Assembly: GCF_000346465.2 (NCBI RefSeq)
Contig: NC_034010.1
Location: 1,870,065 to 1,934,064, forward strand
Length of the DNA: 64,000 nt
Reading direction: 5' to 3'
From: Prunus persica
Lineage: Eukaryota > Streptophyta > Magnoliopsida > Rosales > Rosaceae
Positions 9,921-22,739 of this stretch are shown here, piece after piece. Made by a program: the position numbers and the translations under genes. Under the pieces are notes generated by a model that did not search any database, was not told the origin of the DNA, and worked only from the letters and a program-made list of their open reading frames with translations. The first letter of the stretch is position 1, and every line of letters begins with the position of its first letter.

Positions 9921-12900
9921 ATGTCGAAAGCTGGAGCATTGGATCTCGCATCGGGTGTTGGTGGAAAGATTGACAAGACCGAAGTTCTCTCTGCTGTTGA
10001 AAAGTACTTCCATTCTCTCTCTCTCTCTCTCTAGAGAATGATCCATTGGGCCTATAACATTTCTCCCTATTCAAGCTTTGATTCCATATCTCTCCTTTTA
10101 TCTTTCTACATCAGCTTTAATCAATCCATGATACTGATGTATTTGGTCTTTTATTTGGTAATTAAAAAAAGATGATAGTAATGTTTTTGGTCTTTGTTTG
10201 TCTCTCTTGAATTCTTCTTTAATGCCTTGCTCTCTACCATTAAAATTCAGGTTTTGTTTCTTTCTCAGAAATAAATGCTTGATGTTTTGATCTATGTTTC
10301 TGTCCACAGATTGATGTTTTACTGTTTCTCTCTGTCTAACAATATCTTTTTAAGTCTGTTTCTCTCTCTAGCTTAGGCTTGCCCTTTTTGATTCTTACTA
10401 ATGTGCAAGCTGCTAGAGCTCTAATCTGTACTTAATATGAAGTTTAGATTGCCTTATCTTTTGGGTTTAATGCTAATTTTGACTTGGGCTAATTTCAATT
10501 GTCAGATGTCAAATCATAGAGTTCAGTGAATCAATTAGTCAATGAACCAATAACTATGATAAATGTAGTTTGGTAAGGTTGATCTGGTTCATGTCTTAGT
10601 GTAAGGGAATGTCTCTGTAGAGTCACGTAATTTTGGGAAAGTCTGACTGATGTGGTGAGGTGTCCCTCCCTAACATGTGGTGGTAGGCTGCACGTTATGA
10701 ATATCTAGCTCACCGAATGTAGTAAAGCTTTTTTTCTGAATATCTTAGATGAAATTTTTTGTAACTTCTATTTACTACTACTACCACTACTACTATTTAT
10801 TTATTTATATTTATATTTTCCTGGGCATTCATGGCAATTAAGTGCCTGATGTACTTAGAAATTGAAATCATGGAAACAGTACTAATATTTCATATTAGTG
10901 GTTGTTGTCCTTTAGATGACCAAATAAATAAACAGTGGACTTTTATGAGTTATGTATGTAATGGGGATGAAAGACTAGGATTTACAATATTTTCAAAGTA
11001 CTTTACTTGTTATTGAGTTGCATGGCTTGTGAGGTGATGCAACAAGAATTTGAAAGCCATTTTGTTCAATTTTGTGAAACTATTAAATGTAAGTTGTAAC
11101 CGAACTTTTAATCTTTTCATACATGGCATTGTAAAGTTCCTAGAAATATTTTTGTGGTGTAGTGTGAAATCCTTTAACCTGAGTTTTTTTTTCCCTGTGT
11201 AAATGTTATGGGATAACAGCTTATATATCAGTTTATTGAATAATGGTTCAGGTATGAGAAGTATCATGTCTGTTATGGAGGCGAAGAGGAAGCAAGAAAA
11301 TCTAACTATACTGACATGGTAAGAGAGACTCTTTAAAAAAGTTTTCTTTCCACTAGTAAAAAGAAAGATATTATCTGCCATATATGTCAAATATTCAAGA
11401 AATACTGCAAACCTAGGATGATCTCTTTGTAGTTTCTTGTTGTTTGGGCTTCGGCCCTTCCTCACCAAAAAGAAGAAGAAGAAGAAATACTGCAAACTTG
11501 TAAATGCATATATATATTCGCTATATAGTGCTACTTGTCATACTGGATAAGGCATGGGATTGAAAAGATTCTAGATTTGGTAATGGTCATCCATTGGGCC
11601 TCAAGGTTTCTGTGTTGTCTTATAAAGTCACCTACTTAGTGTGATAAGACCCAAGAGAATAGCAAGCTGTGTCGTTCATGTTGTACTAGCTATTAACTTT
11701 TCTGATTATTAAGTACATTGATAATTATGTATATATGGGAAAGTTAGCCTTTGCATTGTCTCTTTTGATTATAAAGGATTAACGCCTCATTGTTACAAAT
11801 TTAAATGGATGGCCTTTTGGTTCAAGCTTGGTAGTGGCCTACTTTCACTAAATTGGTTTCGTGTGGATTTCAGGTTAATAAATATTATGATCTTGTTACC
11901 AGCTTTTATGAGTATGGCTGGGGAGAGTCTTTCCACTTTGCACCCAGGTTCCTCTTTTTTCTTCTCTTCACGTGCAAGCAATGAAATATTGTGTACTGTA
12001 GAAGAGTTTCTGATAGATGTCTTTGTTTCTTGAAGATGGAAAGGGGAGTCTCTTCGAGAGAGTATCAAGCGACATGAGCACTTCCTTGCTTTACAACTAG
12101 GACTGAAACCTGGACAGAAAGTTAGTCTTACTAAGTAGATGTAGTGGATTATAGATTAGCCAGAGAGAGATCCCCTTTATATTATTGACTTGGTTTTCCA
12201 TATTTTTGTGTTAGGTTCTGGATGTAGGTTGTGGAATTGGAGGACCACTGAGAGAAATAGCTCGCTTCAGGTGATTGCCATTTCTTTTTTTCAGGCTTCA
12301 GTTGTGGTAGCTCTGCCTTCTTGTGGCTGTAATGTTTGATTATGAAGTGGCAAATATGCAGACTATGCTTTCTAGTGAAGATTAATTTTCTATAGTTGTT
12401 TTCATTCTTATGAATATTGATTTTGTTGCTGGGTTCTACCGAATAATTATATTCATAATTTTGTATAGTTATCAAAATAATATTGATTATTAGATTATTG
12501 TCATTGTTCTGATTGATTATAACAATACAAAGCGAATGGTTGTTATTAGCTGGGAGAATGACTTTGAAAACACCTTATTTGCTGACATCCTATTAGGCTT
12601 ATGGTTAAAATATGATTTAAATAAGTAAGATGATATCACTGTGATTTGTGTAAAGACTTGTTATGCTGATGTCAGTTGTAACAATGCTTTTTGTACGGTG
12701 GTTTGTGCAGCTTAGCATCAATTACTGGGTTGAACAACAATGAATATCAGATCACAAGAGGAAAGGTAAATATATACTGGCGATGCGTTGTTTAGATTAG
12801 CCTTGATGGTATCTCAAGATAATTGTTTGTCCAACAGACAATGCTCAATTTAGTCGATGGAAATAGAAAGTCGAAGATTTATTTTTATATATTAGAAAGG

Positions 12901-14513
12901 ACAACTCTAATGCTTCAGTTTCAAAGTGGCTAAATGCTATATCATGCTTTTGTTTGCTCCACAGGAACTAAACCGTATCGTAGGAGTGGACAAGACCTGC
13001 AATTTTGTAAAGGTCGGTGGTATTGTTTATGAGTTTCATGTTCTTTGTAGAAATTACCTTTTGTTTTTTTCTTCCTGCAGTAGACTTAACAGAACGTGGA
13101 GAGAACTAGTTTGTGTTAAAGATTTCATTCTTTGTACGTGTTTCTAAATGGTGCAGGCTGACTTCATGAAACTACCTTTTCCTGAGAATTCATTTGATGC
13201 AGTATATGCAATTGAAGCTACCTGCCATGCACCGGATGCAGTAAGTCAATTCTTTTTTCCTACTCTTTTAGTTAGCTCAATACTTTCTCCCTGTTTCTGT
13301 TGGCTTAACTTTTTTTTTGTTCTGGGTAGTATGGATGCTACAAGGAGATTTACAGAGTATTAAAACCCGGTCAATGTTTTGCTGCGTATGAGTGGTGCAT
13401 GACTGATGCGTTCGATACCAATAACCAAGAACATCAAAAAATTAAGGTAAGAGAAACCAGAAGCATGAAATGGAGCTGGTGATAGATGCTTAATTTACTT
13501 ATGAACAGATTCTAGATTGTGAATATACATAAAAATAACTTTATTAACACAGGCGGAAATTGAGATTGGTGATGGCCTCCCAGACATCAGATTGACAGGA
13601 AAGTGTCTTGAAGCTTTGAAACAAGCCGGTTTTGAGGTTGGTAGGAAGTTTTCCTTCTTTATGAAATATACAGAAGAAAGATTGGCTTTGATTTTCTGTT
13701 TTTTATTTTCATTGTGACCATAGGTGATATGGGAGAATGATCTTGCAGTGGACTCACCTCAATCTTGGTACTTGCCTTTGGACAAAAGTCGGATTTCATT
13801 TAGTAGCTTTCGTCTAACAGCTGTTGGGCGTTTTATTACTAAAAACATGGTAAGAGTTAATGAATATGATGGTCGTTCAATAAATTTGGAGACCCACTTT
13901 CTTATGGTGCATGTTGATGTGGAATATTGAATATTCCTGTGCTATCAAAATACTTGATGTAGTTGATCAATGCTTGAGTATATTCTTTTTGTAGGTCAAG
14001 GCTTTAGAATTTGTTGGACTTGCACCACCAGGAAGCCAAAGGGTTCAAGATTTTCTGGAGAAAGCAGCTGAAGGGCTAGTAGAAGGTGGAAAGTAAGTGT
14101 TCTTTACAGCGTGCTTATTCTCTTCTCTTTATAGACCTGAACCTCCATGCACCTCATATGGGAAAAAGTAATTTTGCTAAGATATGAGGTATCTTGTGTC
14201 TGGGATTCAAACAAGAACCAACAGGCCATGACTTCATAATTATAGTTTTAGGCAACTCACAATTGCATTGACTGGTGATGTTGGACTGGAAATTTTTTTC
14301 CCTTTGTTATCATATTGAAAGCAGAGCCATTAAATTTTCTCCTTGTAATTGGAGCATAACAATGGTAAATTAGATTACAATTTGCCTTAATCAGTCTAGA
14401 GGCTTGCATGTATTGGCTGCTGAAATTTTTCTTGATGAACTTCTTTCAGGAGAGAGATTTTTACACCGATGTATTTCTTCTTGGCCCGGAAGCCACTTTC
14501 AGAGAGTCAGTAA
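9921..14513 (+). CDS. SMT1: Cycloartenol C-24 methyltransferase (sterol methyltransferase 1)
   Basis: Transfers a methyl group from S-adenosylmethionine to C-24 of cycloartenol, the entry step to plant 24-alkyl sterols, at the ER. Thirteen exons: 9921-10003, 11252-11318, 11874-11947, 12036-12120, 12215-12270, 12711-12765, 12965-13012, 13157-13240, 13330-13446, 13553-13636, 13724-13849, 13995-14092, 14450-14513. All have GT-AG borders and phases that add up to 1041 nt, 346 residues, the usual family length. Visible motifs in order: [16 protein letters not shown]-terminus; the sterol-binding block [15 protein letters not shown] (exons 3-4); SAM motif [11 protein letters not shown] (exon 5); [13 protein letters not shown] (exons 8-9); [16 protein letters not shown]. 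The C-terminus is [10 protein letters not shown]. No frameshift or internal stop. It looks functional and is the best-preserved gene in the left half. Confidence 0.96.
10013..10035 (+). repeat. (CT)n tract just inside SMT1 intron 1
   Basis: CT dinucleotide run starting within ten bases of the exon 1 donor (gt at 10004-10005). It is a likely polymorphic microsatellite; the donor itself is intact. Confidence 0.85.
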
Positions 14514-14521
14514 AATGGTAG

Positions 14522-14800
14522 TGAAGACTAGTTAACCTGTTATGGTTTTGGACAAGTATGTTATAATTGGGTGTTGACCGTGCTACCTGACTTGAGAGCT
14601 CTCTTAGTTTGTTTGTGTTCATTTGCTGTGAGTTTATTTTTCATGTTTATTTGCCTGAGGAATATTTGTTAGCCTTGACTTCCATTTGGATATGAAAGAA
14701 TGAAGTTTCCACCCTGCTTCAGCTGGGTTTCTGTTTGTTTCTTTCCTCTATTTAATATGTATATATTATTAGTATTATTGTTTTTTTTTTTTTCGCTGGC
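14522..14800 (+). other. SMT1 3' untranslated region and downstream
   Basis: T-rich sequence following the SMT1 stop, ending in a TTTAATATGTATATATTATT stretch and a poly-T run near 14782-14793. No further coding sequence; the poly(A) site is not resolved. Confidence 0.4.
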
Positions 14801-14804
14801 CCAA

Positions 14805-16275
14805 CATGTGCTAGAGTAAATCAGATCTATTATCAATTATGGGAACAACTCAAAGGAAGGCATAAAGTGTCAAAATCTCTTTCACGCAATAAAAATCGAT
14901 TAGGTCATCTTTGTTGACAATATCTACTGACTTATAACTAGCACTAATTTCTCTTTATTCTTAACGCAATCTTCAACATCCTTGAAATTTATCTCCATCA
15001 TTTAAAGCCTCTGTGAAATTTATGTACGCTAGTTTTGCGAGCACCAAACTCGTGAATAAGTCCGATGACTATTTGGTTTAGTGACACGTGTCTTCACTTT
15101 GTTGGATAAAATTTGAGCCTATATCTTATTGAATAAAAAAAAAAAAAGGTGTCTACAAGTATATGCTGCTGGCTCATTGAACAATAAGAATTTACACAAA
15201 CAAATGAAAGATTAAATAAGAAAATTGTACAAAAATTATTCAGCTGGTGCTTGTTAGAATATTCCAGAGTTAAATAACTCAACCAATTTCAGCTCTTTTT
15301 CTCTTGCTAAGCTTGACATAACCAGCCCACTTCTATCCTCAACGAACTCAAGTCTGTTTCATTATTCTCGGGGTTATACCTTTAGCAGTTAAGAGTATTT
15401 AGAAACAAACTCTTATATTTGAGGATCACTAAAGAAATATAGAGAGGGGACAATGAACAGGAAATAAGTTATTTTATCCCTTACATCCAGTGTTTGAATT
15501 CTCCTTCCCCTTCCTCGATAAAATATGATCAAGAAAAAATGCTATGCATTTTTAAGTCTTACTAGGTTTGCTACAATAACGTCTAAATGGGATTAGCTAG
15601 TTGAAATCGTGTGTTGTGTCTGTGGGTATGTCATCTACTATTTTTATTTGTTAATACATTGTGTGTAAATGGTTTGCTTCCATAATCATCTTAATTAAGA
15701 AAATGAATTAATTCGTTAAATCAAAGCCAATTCCATGTTATTGGTGATTCGAGCATTAAGGGAAATAGTTACTTTTGAATTAAATCAAAAGAGGTAATAT
15801 TCTCTTTGTTGAAGAGGTAAGGGAAATACAAATTTATCGGATTCCAGTTTAAAAATGTCAAAAAATTTTACATTAAAAGAAAAAAAAAATCAAGACCTGT
15901 ATTCTTTTATGGAAAAAAAAAAATTCATGACTTGTCTAAGGTCATCAAAGAAAAAGACTCATCTAAGAAATATTACTTCAGTATAGGCTGCATTTGGTTG
16001 TCATGAAAAGTCTAAGCATGGGAAATTGTATCTTGACTAATGGGAAAATAGCGGGGAAATGAAACTTTCCATTCACCTTAAGCTTATTTTTCCCTTCCCA
16101 CAGAAAACCAAGACAAGCATTAGTTATATATTTTTATGACCAATATGCCCTTATTAAGAATTAAACATACCAAGGCCCATAAGAATTACACTTTTTATTG
16201 CATATTTTTAATTTATGGGTATAATTGGTAAACTAAACCGAGTGTGTTTTTATTCCTACACAAATCAAATATGAA
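14805..16275. repeat. Segmental duplication, copy A
   Basis: Non-coding segment collinear with 17238-19870. Shared landmarks in the same order and orientation include aaaggaaggcataaa, gcgagcaccaaa, gtgaataagtccgatgact, ttgacat, cccacttctatcctcaac, ttgaaatcgtgtgttgtg, cataatcatcttaattaag and tttttatgaccaatatgccc. Many substitutions and small indels show the duplication is old. This copy has the empty sites of a LINE and a MITE found in copy B. Confidence 0.85.
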
Positions 16276-17237
16276 AAATAAAATAAAATGATATTTACTT
16301 TTTTTCCCCAATATTACCAAATATTAGGAAGAAATCTTTTGATTTCCAATCCCCTACCTCAATTTCTTTTTGTGAAACAAACGGGACCTAAAGTATAGGC
16401 TGATTAATGCGTTCAATTGATAACATTTTTTAATAGAATTGTTTTATACCTTTTTTTTTTTTTTTTTGTGAAGGCATATACAGTACAAATTTTTATTGAG
16501 TAATAAGTTCATATATGTAAATTCATTTACTTTTAATGCAGTTATTATTTCCTTTAAATCATTTATAGAAATATATGATGGCACCTCACTAACCTTCAAA
16601 TCATTAGTTTGACAAAAATAAAAATTTTAAAAATAGAAAACTAACAACTTCATTGGATCTAATTAGACTACAAAGCAAAATACCAACTAGTGTAGTAGTT
16701 TGGAGTATTTACTCCCTCAAGTAAGATCCTGGGTTCGAGTCTTAGCATCCGTGTTGTGTGTGTGAGTTTAATATGCTATCGCCCCTTTCAATAGGAAAGG
16801 TCCTCAAAAAAAAAAAAAAAAAAAGACTACAAAAAGCAATTGTAGTGAACAGTTGTACTAGAATGAGGCCTTCACCTCAACTTGTTCTCGCTCCTTCCAC
16901 CAAAACTTTTTCGCAAAATTTTTCATTCCTGGGGGCCATTTTTTCTCGCATTGTCTCTTGTTCTACCCTTGAATGTAGATATTTTAGCCATATAATTATA
17001 TATTTTTATTATAAAGAAACTGGTAATGCATTCCACCCAAACAGAACATTACATGGTAAGAACAAACATGTTAACAGTGGCCTCGTTAAAACTTTCCCAA
17101 GAAAATATACAAGGGATAAAACCCTAGAGTACGAAAGGATACCACCCATGCCAATGACTAAACAGAAAATTCAACACTCCTATTACAAAGTCTATATAAT
17201 ATGTGCTACCATGTGAGGATTTGGACTTGTTCACCAG
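16276..17237. other. Spacer between the duplicated segments
   Basis: AT-rich, with a poly-T tract at 16452-16466 and the SINE described separately. The longest plus-strand frame here (16758-17216) runs through the SINE poly-A and is not credible as a gene. Confidence 0.5.
16675..16823 (+). mobile_element. tRNA-derived SINE with poly(A) tail and target duplication
   Basis: Contains a tRNA-like pol III promoter: a box-A-like stretch (agtgtagtagtttgg, near 16690) and a box B GGGTTCGAGTC near 16731-16741. It ends in about 18 A residues and is flanked by the direct repeat agactacaaa at 16665-16674 and 16824-16833. No protein coding, as expected for a SINE. Confidence 0.85.
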
Positions 17238-17701
17238 CAACATGTGCAGGAGTAAATCAGATTTACTATAAATCATGGGATCCACAATGAACATGCTGCC
17301 TTCATTTTTCTATTCTTTGAATTTAATCTGATAGAAGATATTGTTTCCTCTGCCAAGAAATTATTTCCCTTTTACCATTTGTTGAGGAATATTTCAATGA
17401 ACATGATCAAAGGAAGGCATAAACTGTCTCAGTCTCTTTGACACAATAAAAATCAGTGTGCAACCTGTATTTAGGCCATCTTTCTTGACCGTATCTACTG
17501 ACTCATAACCAGCACTAATTTCTCTTTATTCTTAACACAATCTTCAACATCCTAGAAATTTATCTCCATCATTTAAAGCCTCAGTGTGAAATTTCTGTAC
17601 GCTTGTTTTTGCGAGCACCAAAGTCGTGAATAAGTCCGATGACTATTTGGTTTAGCGACACTTGTCTTCACTTTGTTGGAGAAAATTTGAGTCTAAGTCT
17701 T

Positions 17702-18055
17702 TTTTTTTTTTTTAATGATAAGTAATAAAATATTATTGATGTGCTATAACTTGTACAAGTCTGAATTCTTGTTGAGGATAAAGGACAATTCCTTAATCAT
17801 GAATTACAATCCTCATACAGTACATCAGAAATAAAATCAAAGAGTTTCTTAAACTAGTACATAAAAGTTCTAATATAAAAGGCAACGTGTGCTATACAAT
17901 GAGCCACACCATTGGCAATACAATAAATATGGGTAAAACCTTCCCCAATAACTTGTGTCAGCAAGTTCTTGATATCCTCCACCATTGGTCCAATGACGAA
18001 CTTATCTAGAATTTACTTCGAATTACTGTAACTATCTGGAAAGCATCATTTTAAA
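17702..18055 (-). mobile_element. 5'-truncated LINE tail with poly(A) and target duplication
   Basis: On the minus strand it ends in a run of 14 A residues (T run at 17700-17713). Upstream it encodes the end of a LINE-type RNase H domain: THIYCIANGVAHCIAHVA is the conserved NxVAHxLA-like block, followed by FDFISDVLYED. It is flanked by agtctaagtctt (17690-17701) and agtctaaatctt (18056-18067), 11 of 12 bases equal. Copy A has only one such site, confirming insertion after the duplication. Confidence 0.8.
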
Positions 18056-18983
18056 AGTCTAAATCTTATTGGATAAAAAAGTGTCAACAAGTACATGCTG
18101 GCTCATTGAAAAACAATAATTTACATAAACAAATGAAAGATTAAATAATAAAAATTGTACTAAAATTATTCAGTTGGTCTTCACCTTTTATGGACTTACT
18201 GTTACTTGTTAGAAAATTCCGGAGTAAAACTCAACCACCGTAACAGAAAGATTGGTATTCAATGACCAAGTTGTGGTCTTCTGGAATCAAATTTAATGCT
18301 TAGCCAATTGTGGGCCAAGTCCTATAAGTCAAAAGAATCTGTTTTCTTAGTCTTTCTCAATTGTAAAGCTTGGGAGCAAGATAGTATTAGACATTAGTCC
18401 AGATCCAACCAATTTCACCTCTTTTTCTCTTGTTAAGCTTGACATCAGCAGCCCACTTCTATCCTCAACCAACTCAAGTTTGGTGCCAAAGTTAGTGGCA
18501 ACCCAAAATCAGCTAATTGGTGCAATTAATCTCATTATTTTTGGCTTATACTTTAGCTGTTAAGAGTATTTATTTTTTATTTAAAAACAAATGCTCTTAT
18601 TTTAGGTTCACTAAAGAAATAGAGAAAGGGGACAGTGAGCCGGAAATAAATTATTTTATGCCTAAATTTTGTGTTTGAATTCTCCTTTCCTCTTTCCCGA
18701 TATAATATGATCAAGAAACTATGTGATGCATTTCTAAGTCTTACTAGGTTTGGTTTATACACAACGTCTAAATGAGATTAGCCAATTGAAATCGTGTGTT
18801 GTGTGTGTGGGTTTGTCATCTACTATTTTTTATTGTTTTTGTAGAGAAAGAATAACATTGTGTGTAAATGTTTTGCTTCCATAATCATCTTAATTAAGAA
18901 AATGAATTATTTCGTCAAATCAAAGACAATTCCATACTATTGGTGATTCGAGCGTTTAAGGGAACAAATTACTTTTGAATTAA

Positions 18984-19445
18984 TGGAATGTTATTAATTA
19001 ATAATCAAAATAAAAACAAGGAGTTGAATTTCTATTATGGACACTCCTGTGTTTACTTTCACATGGAGGAATCAAAATGCGAGTGGGATCCACACAAAAT
19101 CAGGAATTCAACTCCTGATTTTGGAGGAATTGGACTCTTGGGTGGGAGGTGGTATTCTAATTCCTGGAAAACTAATATATTAGGAATCCATCTTTTTCAC
19201 CCATTATATCCTCACACAATTTTAAAAATTCCAAATTTGTCATCAACTTTAACCTAACAACGAGGGCATTTTAGTAATCAATTTGGTTCAATCCAAATTC
19301 ATGTGAGTTTAGAAAAGAATTTATAAGAAATTAGTATTACTTCTACTCCAAATCCATATGGTTTAGTAAACAACTTCAATAGGAACCCGAAATCTAACTC
19401 TCCTCAATTCAACTCCTCCTCAATTTCGGATTAGTAAACATGCCA
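18984..19445. mobile_element. PIF/Harbinger-like MITE, 462 bp, TSD TAA
   Basis: Left end tggaatgttattaat and right end reversed tggcatgtttactaat form imperfect terminal inverted repeats; both ends share the subterminal word gagttgaatt. It is flanked by TAA at 18981-18983 and 19446-19448. Copy A reads gaattaaatcaaaagagg at the matching place, with a single TAA, so the empty site is preserved in this window. Tourist-like elements have TWA duplications. No coding capacity. Confidence 0.85.
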
Positions 19446-19870
19446 TAAGTCAAAAGAGGTAGCATTCTCGACATTTGTTGAATAGGTAAAGGAATACAAA
19501 TGTATTGGTTCCCGGTTATAAAAAATAAATAAATAAAAAAGGCTAAATTTTTTACTTTAAAAGGAAAAAAAAAATCATGACTTATATTCTTTTATGGAAA
19601 AAAAAAAAATCATGACCCATCAAAGAAATATTACGTTAGAATAAGTTGTGTTTGGTTTGTAGAAAAAGGGGCTTGTGAATGATTTAAGAGATGTAAAATT
19701 CACAAGCATTAATTATATATATTTTTTATGACCAATATGCCCTTATTAGCAATTAAAAATACCAAAGCATGCATTAGTATACTTTTTATTGCATATTTTT
19801 AATTATGGGTATAATTGGAAAACTAAACCAAATGTGTGTTTCATTCCCGCACAAAACAAATATGGAACAA

Positions 19871-21066
19871 AAGAAAGCGCCAGAACCACTAGCAAAAGGG
19901 TTGGTTTATGCGGACCCTCCATTTTCCTCATAGGCAGCCCTCAGCCTCCCTATAAGGGCATCAAGGCTGCCCCAAGCTTGCCTTAGAGGGCATGTGCAAG
20001 GAGCAGGAGGCTCAGGCTGCCCATAAAACATGCAGCCCTGGAGATGAACTTTGGTTTTCCCAAACTGAGTTTTAGATTATTCTGGGTTATTTTCGTCATT
20101 TTCACGCAAAATCTTAGAGATGCTAAGGGTTGAGATTGGACTTAGGTGAAATAAAGTGAAGACTGCTCAATAATAATTTGAATTTGAATTTGTTCAAGAA
20201 TTGGATCAGAATGGTAGATTCGACAGCTCCAAGAATCTCTGAAGGGTAAATTTGGTATTTTAGCTCGCTGGACCTGAGGTAGGGTTTCCTGATTTCCCAA
20301 TGATTGGGCTATGTCACTTTTAATTTTGGTGCTTATAAATAATACTATAAATATGAATATCATTGTTGCTTTACTCGGTGAATATTATTTGATGTTATGT
20401 GAATATTATTATTGATGTTTCTCCGTGGATATTATTTTTGATGTGGGATGATTATAATTATTCATGTGATTAAGCCTGATATATATTATTGTTATTATCT
20501 GAATTATTATTCTGTAGAGATAAATGAGGTTTGCACTGCATTACATATGCATCATAAAGACAATGGTGTTTGAGGTGTGTGTGTGTGTGTCGTTTGAGGT
20601 TTATCTGAGAAAAAAAAAAAGTAAAATATATTCAAGTGATGGGAGCAGGGCTTGAATATAATGAGGTGATGGGAGCATGGCCTATAATGAAAAGTGAAAG
20701 TTGAGAAATTCAAGGTGATGGGAGCAGAGCCTCTAATAAAAAGTGAAAGTTGAGAAATTCGTAAACAAAAGAAAACTGGGTTAAGGGACGGATGGGCGCT
20801 AGTTCATATTTAAGATATTCGTAACCACAGTGGTAAAACGCATGGTATAGGACATGCAGGCTTGTTGCCCTAAGGTATGAATTAGTGGGATTAGAAGGGA
20901 GTGAGTTCATGGCATCACCGCATATGCAAATTTAATTATCTAGTATGGTTGCATAATTTCTGTATCTTGTGTTGTTTGATGCATGATACTTTGATTAACT
21001 ATGAGAGTTGACCTTGAGGGGTTTGACGGTACTCTACTGGGCATTAGAATGCTCATACCTTAATAG
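19871..21066. repeat. Unresolved LTR-like or leader sequence with short tandem repeats
   Basis: 19890-20050 is a GC-richer patch of gcagcc/cagcct words. 20340-20460 has repeated gaatattatt/gatgt words and 20573-20590 a (GT)n run. Between 20636 and 20760 the unit ggtgatgggagcagagcct...aaaagtgaaagttgagaaattc recurs about every 49 bases. The end (gtactctactgggcattagaatgctcat ... ttgtgcag) resembles the end of a gypsy LTR or leader, but I could not pair it with a second LTR. Confidence 0.4.
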
Positions 21067-21141
21067 ATTGTGCAGGATTCAAGGCGAAGTTTAAGTTACC
21101 ATTTCACCACCAAGCACTCTCCCTCATGCCGACCCGGCCAT

Positions 21142-21960
21142 GAGGCTTCTCTTCGAGAAGGTTCGGTGTTTGGAGAGCAAGCAGCACTGCAACCACCAGC
21201 CCCTCTGGGCGAAGCCATGACCTGGGCTCTTTACCGAACGTATCCTCAACTACTACCAGGAGAAGGACATTCAGCCGCTCTATATTGCCTTCTACACTGG
21301 CACGGAGGATCCTCGCACCCATATCCACTCCTTCTAGTCTGCCCTCGAATGCAAGGGCCTCAGTGACAAAGGCATGTGCCTCCTCTTCCCTTCCACCCTT
21401 AGTGGCGCAGCTCTGAATTGGTTATACCGGCTGAAACCCTGCACAATCAACTCATTTGACAGTCTGAAGTAGACCTTCCTGGACTATTTCATGATCTAGA
21501 CTGATTGTCTGTACTCCACAGACGACTTGTACATGCTTCGGCAGGGTGAGGACGAATCTCTTCGGGCGTATGCAGCCCGCTTCAACTACGAGTACTCCCG
21601 CTACCCAGAGACTGACGATCACGCTGCCTTCAGTGTTTTAAAGAGTGGCCTCCGCGAGTCCAACTTCCGCTACCTGGTCTATAGCAACCTTTGGAACACA
21701 TATGCGGAGCTAATGAAGTAGGCAGCCGTTCATGCCAAGGCCAAGTATTTCAACTGCAAGCGTGGCCCAGCCATCTCTGCACGCAGCACTTTTGGTGATC
21801 CTCCACCTGCTTCGGTACATACCCCAGCTCCACCCCAGCATTATACTTCTGCCCCAGATAACTAAGGTACCTAGCACCCAAAATGGAAGGATAGCTACCA
21901 GCATACCTTCACCAATAGCAAGCGTGGCAGACATGGCAACCACCATCAGCCCAGCAGAAG
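21142..21960 (+). pseudogene. Ty3/gypsy gag (capsid region) with several TAG stops
   Basis: Recognisable gag segments: FTERILNYYQEKDIQPL, FYTGTEDPRTHIHSF, KGMCLLFPSTLSGAALNW, LYMLRQGEDESLRAYAARF and SGLRESNFRYLVYSN. This is the retrotransposon gag family that forms the particle shell. In-frame stops are TGA at 21218 and TAG at 21335, 21470, 21497 and 21719. The TAGs sit where relatives have Gln (for example F-stop-SAL in place of FQSAL), so they are probably CAG to TAG. After 21720 the frame continues as AAVHAKAKYF. No working product expected. Confidence 0.85.
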
Positions 21961-22116
21961 CAACCCTCCCAGGATAAGTGATCGTGCCTCACTCCCCTTC
22001 ATACCCAAGTCTAGGTTCAAGGTGTTTACCACCCTCAACACCACCTATGAGAATGTCCTACTGCACGAGGCACCCATGATACTCAAGCCTCTCTAGGAGA
22101 CCAACCAATTAAGCTT

Positions 22117-22650
22117 ATGCCAAACACAGGTGGATTCTGCCATTTTCACCAGTTCAGTGGCCACAATACCGAATCTTGTGTTGCCTTGCACAACATCATT
22201 GAAGGACTTATCCGTGTGGGGAAGCTGGACAAATATGTGCACAACCTCCCACCCATACCTAACCCTCACCAACGGCAGATCAACATGATCTCCACTATCA
22301 GTGGTGGTCCTACAATGGCCGGAATCTCCAATAACTCCATCAAGCATTATGTTCGCTCTTCCTATAAGTACCAGGTCTTCTGCACTGAGCAGGAACGCCT
22401 GCCGAAGACGCAAAGGTCAGGCTGGGCCCCTCTTACCTTCAGCGATGAGGAAGAGCGTGGTGTCATTCTCCCTCATGAAGACCCACTCATTATCCGTGCA
22501 GACATTTCTAACTTCGATGTTGGGCATATCCTGGTGGACACTGGCAGCTTAGTTAGTGTGATGTTTGCTAATGCTTTCAAAGAGCTTCAAGTCCCTACTT
22601 ACTTGCTCGACCGAAGCATCACCCCTCTCGTGAGCTTCTCTGGCACATAA
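22117..22650 (+). pseudogene. Ty3/gypsy zinc-finger-like motif and aspartic protease
   Basis: An open frame of 178 codons, preceded by an in-frame TAG at 22094. It holds a CxxHx4Hx4C-like motif (CHFHQFSGHNTESC) usual for this gypsy group, the block IIEGLIRVGKLDKYV, and an aspartic-protease active site ILVDTGSLVSVMF with the DTGS signature intact. The frame ends in TAA at 22648 shortly after the protease core, where the RT should follow but does not. It would be a fragment of a polyprotein only. Confidence 0.8.
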
Positions 22651-22739
22651 GGTTATTCGGTAAAGGTACTTCTGGCCCTCACTTCACACCGATGCCTAGG
22701 CCTTCACTCAGAAGTGCAACAAATGCTAGCGGTTTGTCA

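Larger units (their letters stand above)
17238..19870. repeat. Segmental duplication, copy B, enlarged by insertions
   Basis: Second copy of the 14805-16275 segment. It is longer because it carries a LINE tail (17702-18055), about 160 extra bases at 18230-18410 bounded by the short word caacc, and a MITE (18984-19445). An extra stretch near 17280-17390 is also absent from copy A. Confidence 0.85.

Noticed and set aside
11010..11495. 161-codon minus-strand frame inside the SMT1 introns
   Set aside because: Low-complexity, crosses an SMT1 exon antisense, no recognisable family; chance frame.
16690..16745. tRNA gene
   Set aside because: Only A and B boxes are present; no cloverleaf could be folded by eye, and the poly-A tail and target duplication mark a SINE.
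16758..17216. 152-codon plus-strand frame
   Set aside because: Runs through the SINE and its poly-A tail (a Lys run), so it is not a gene.
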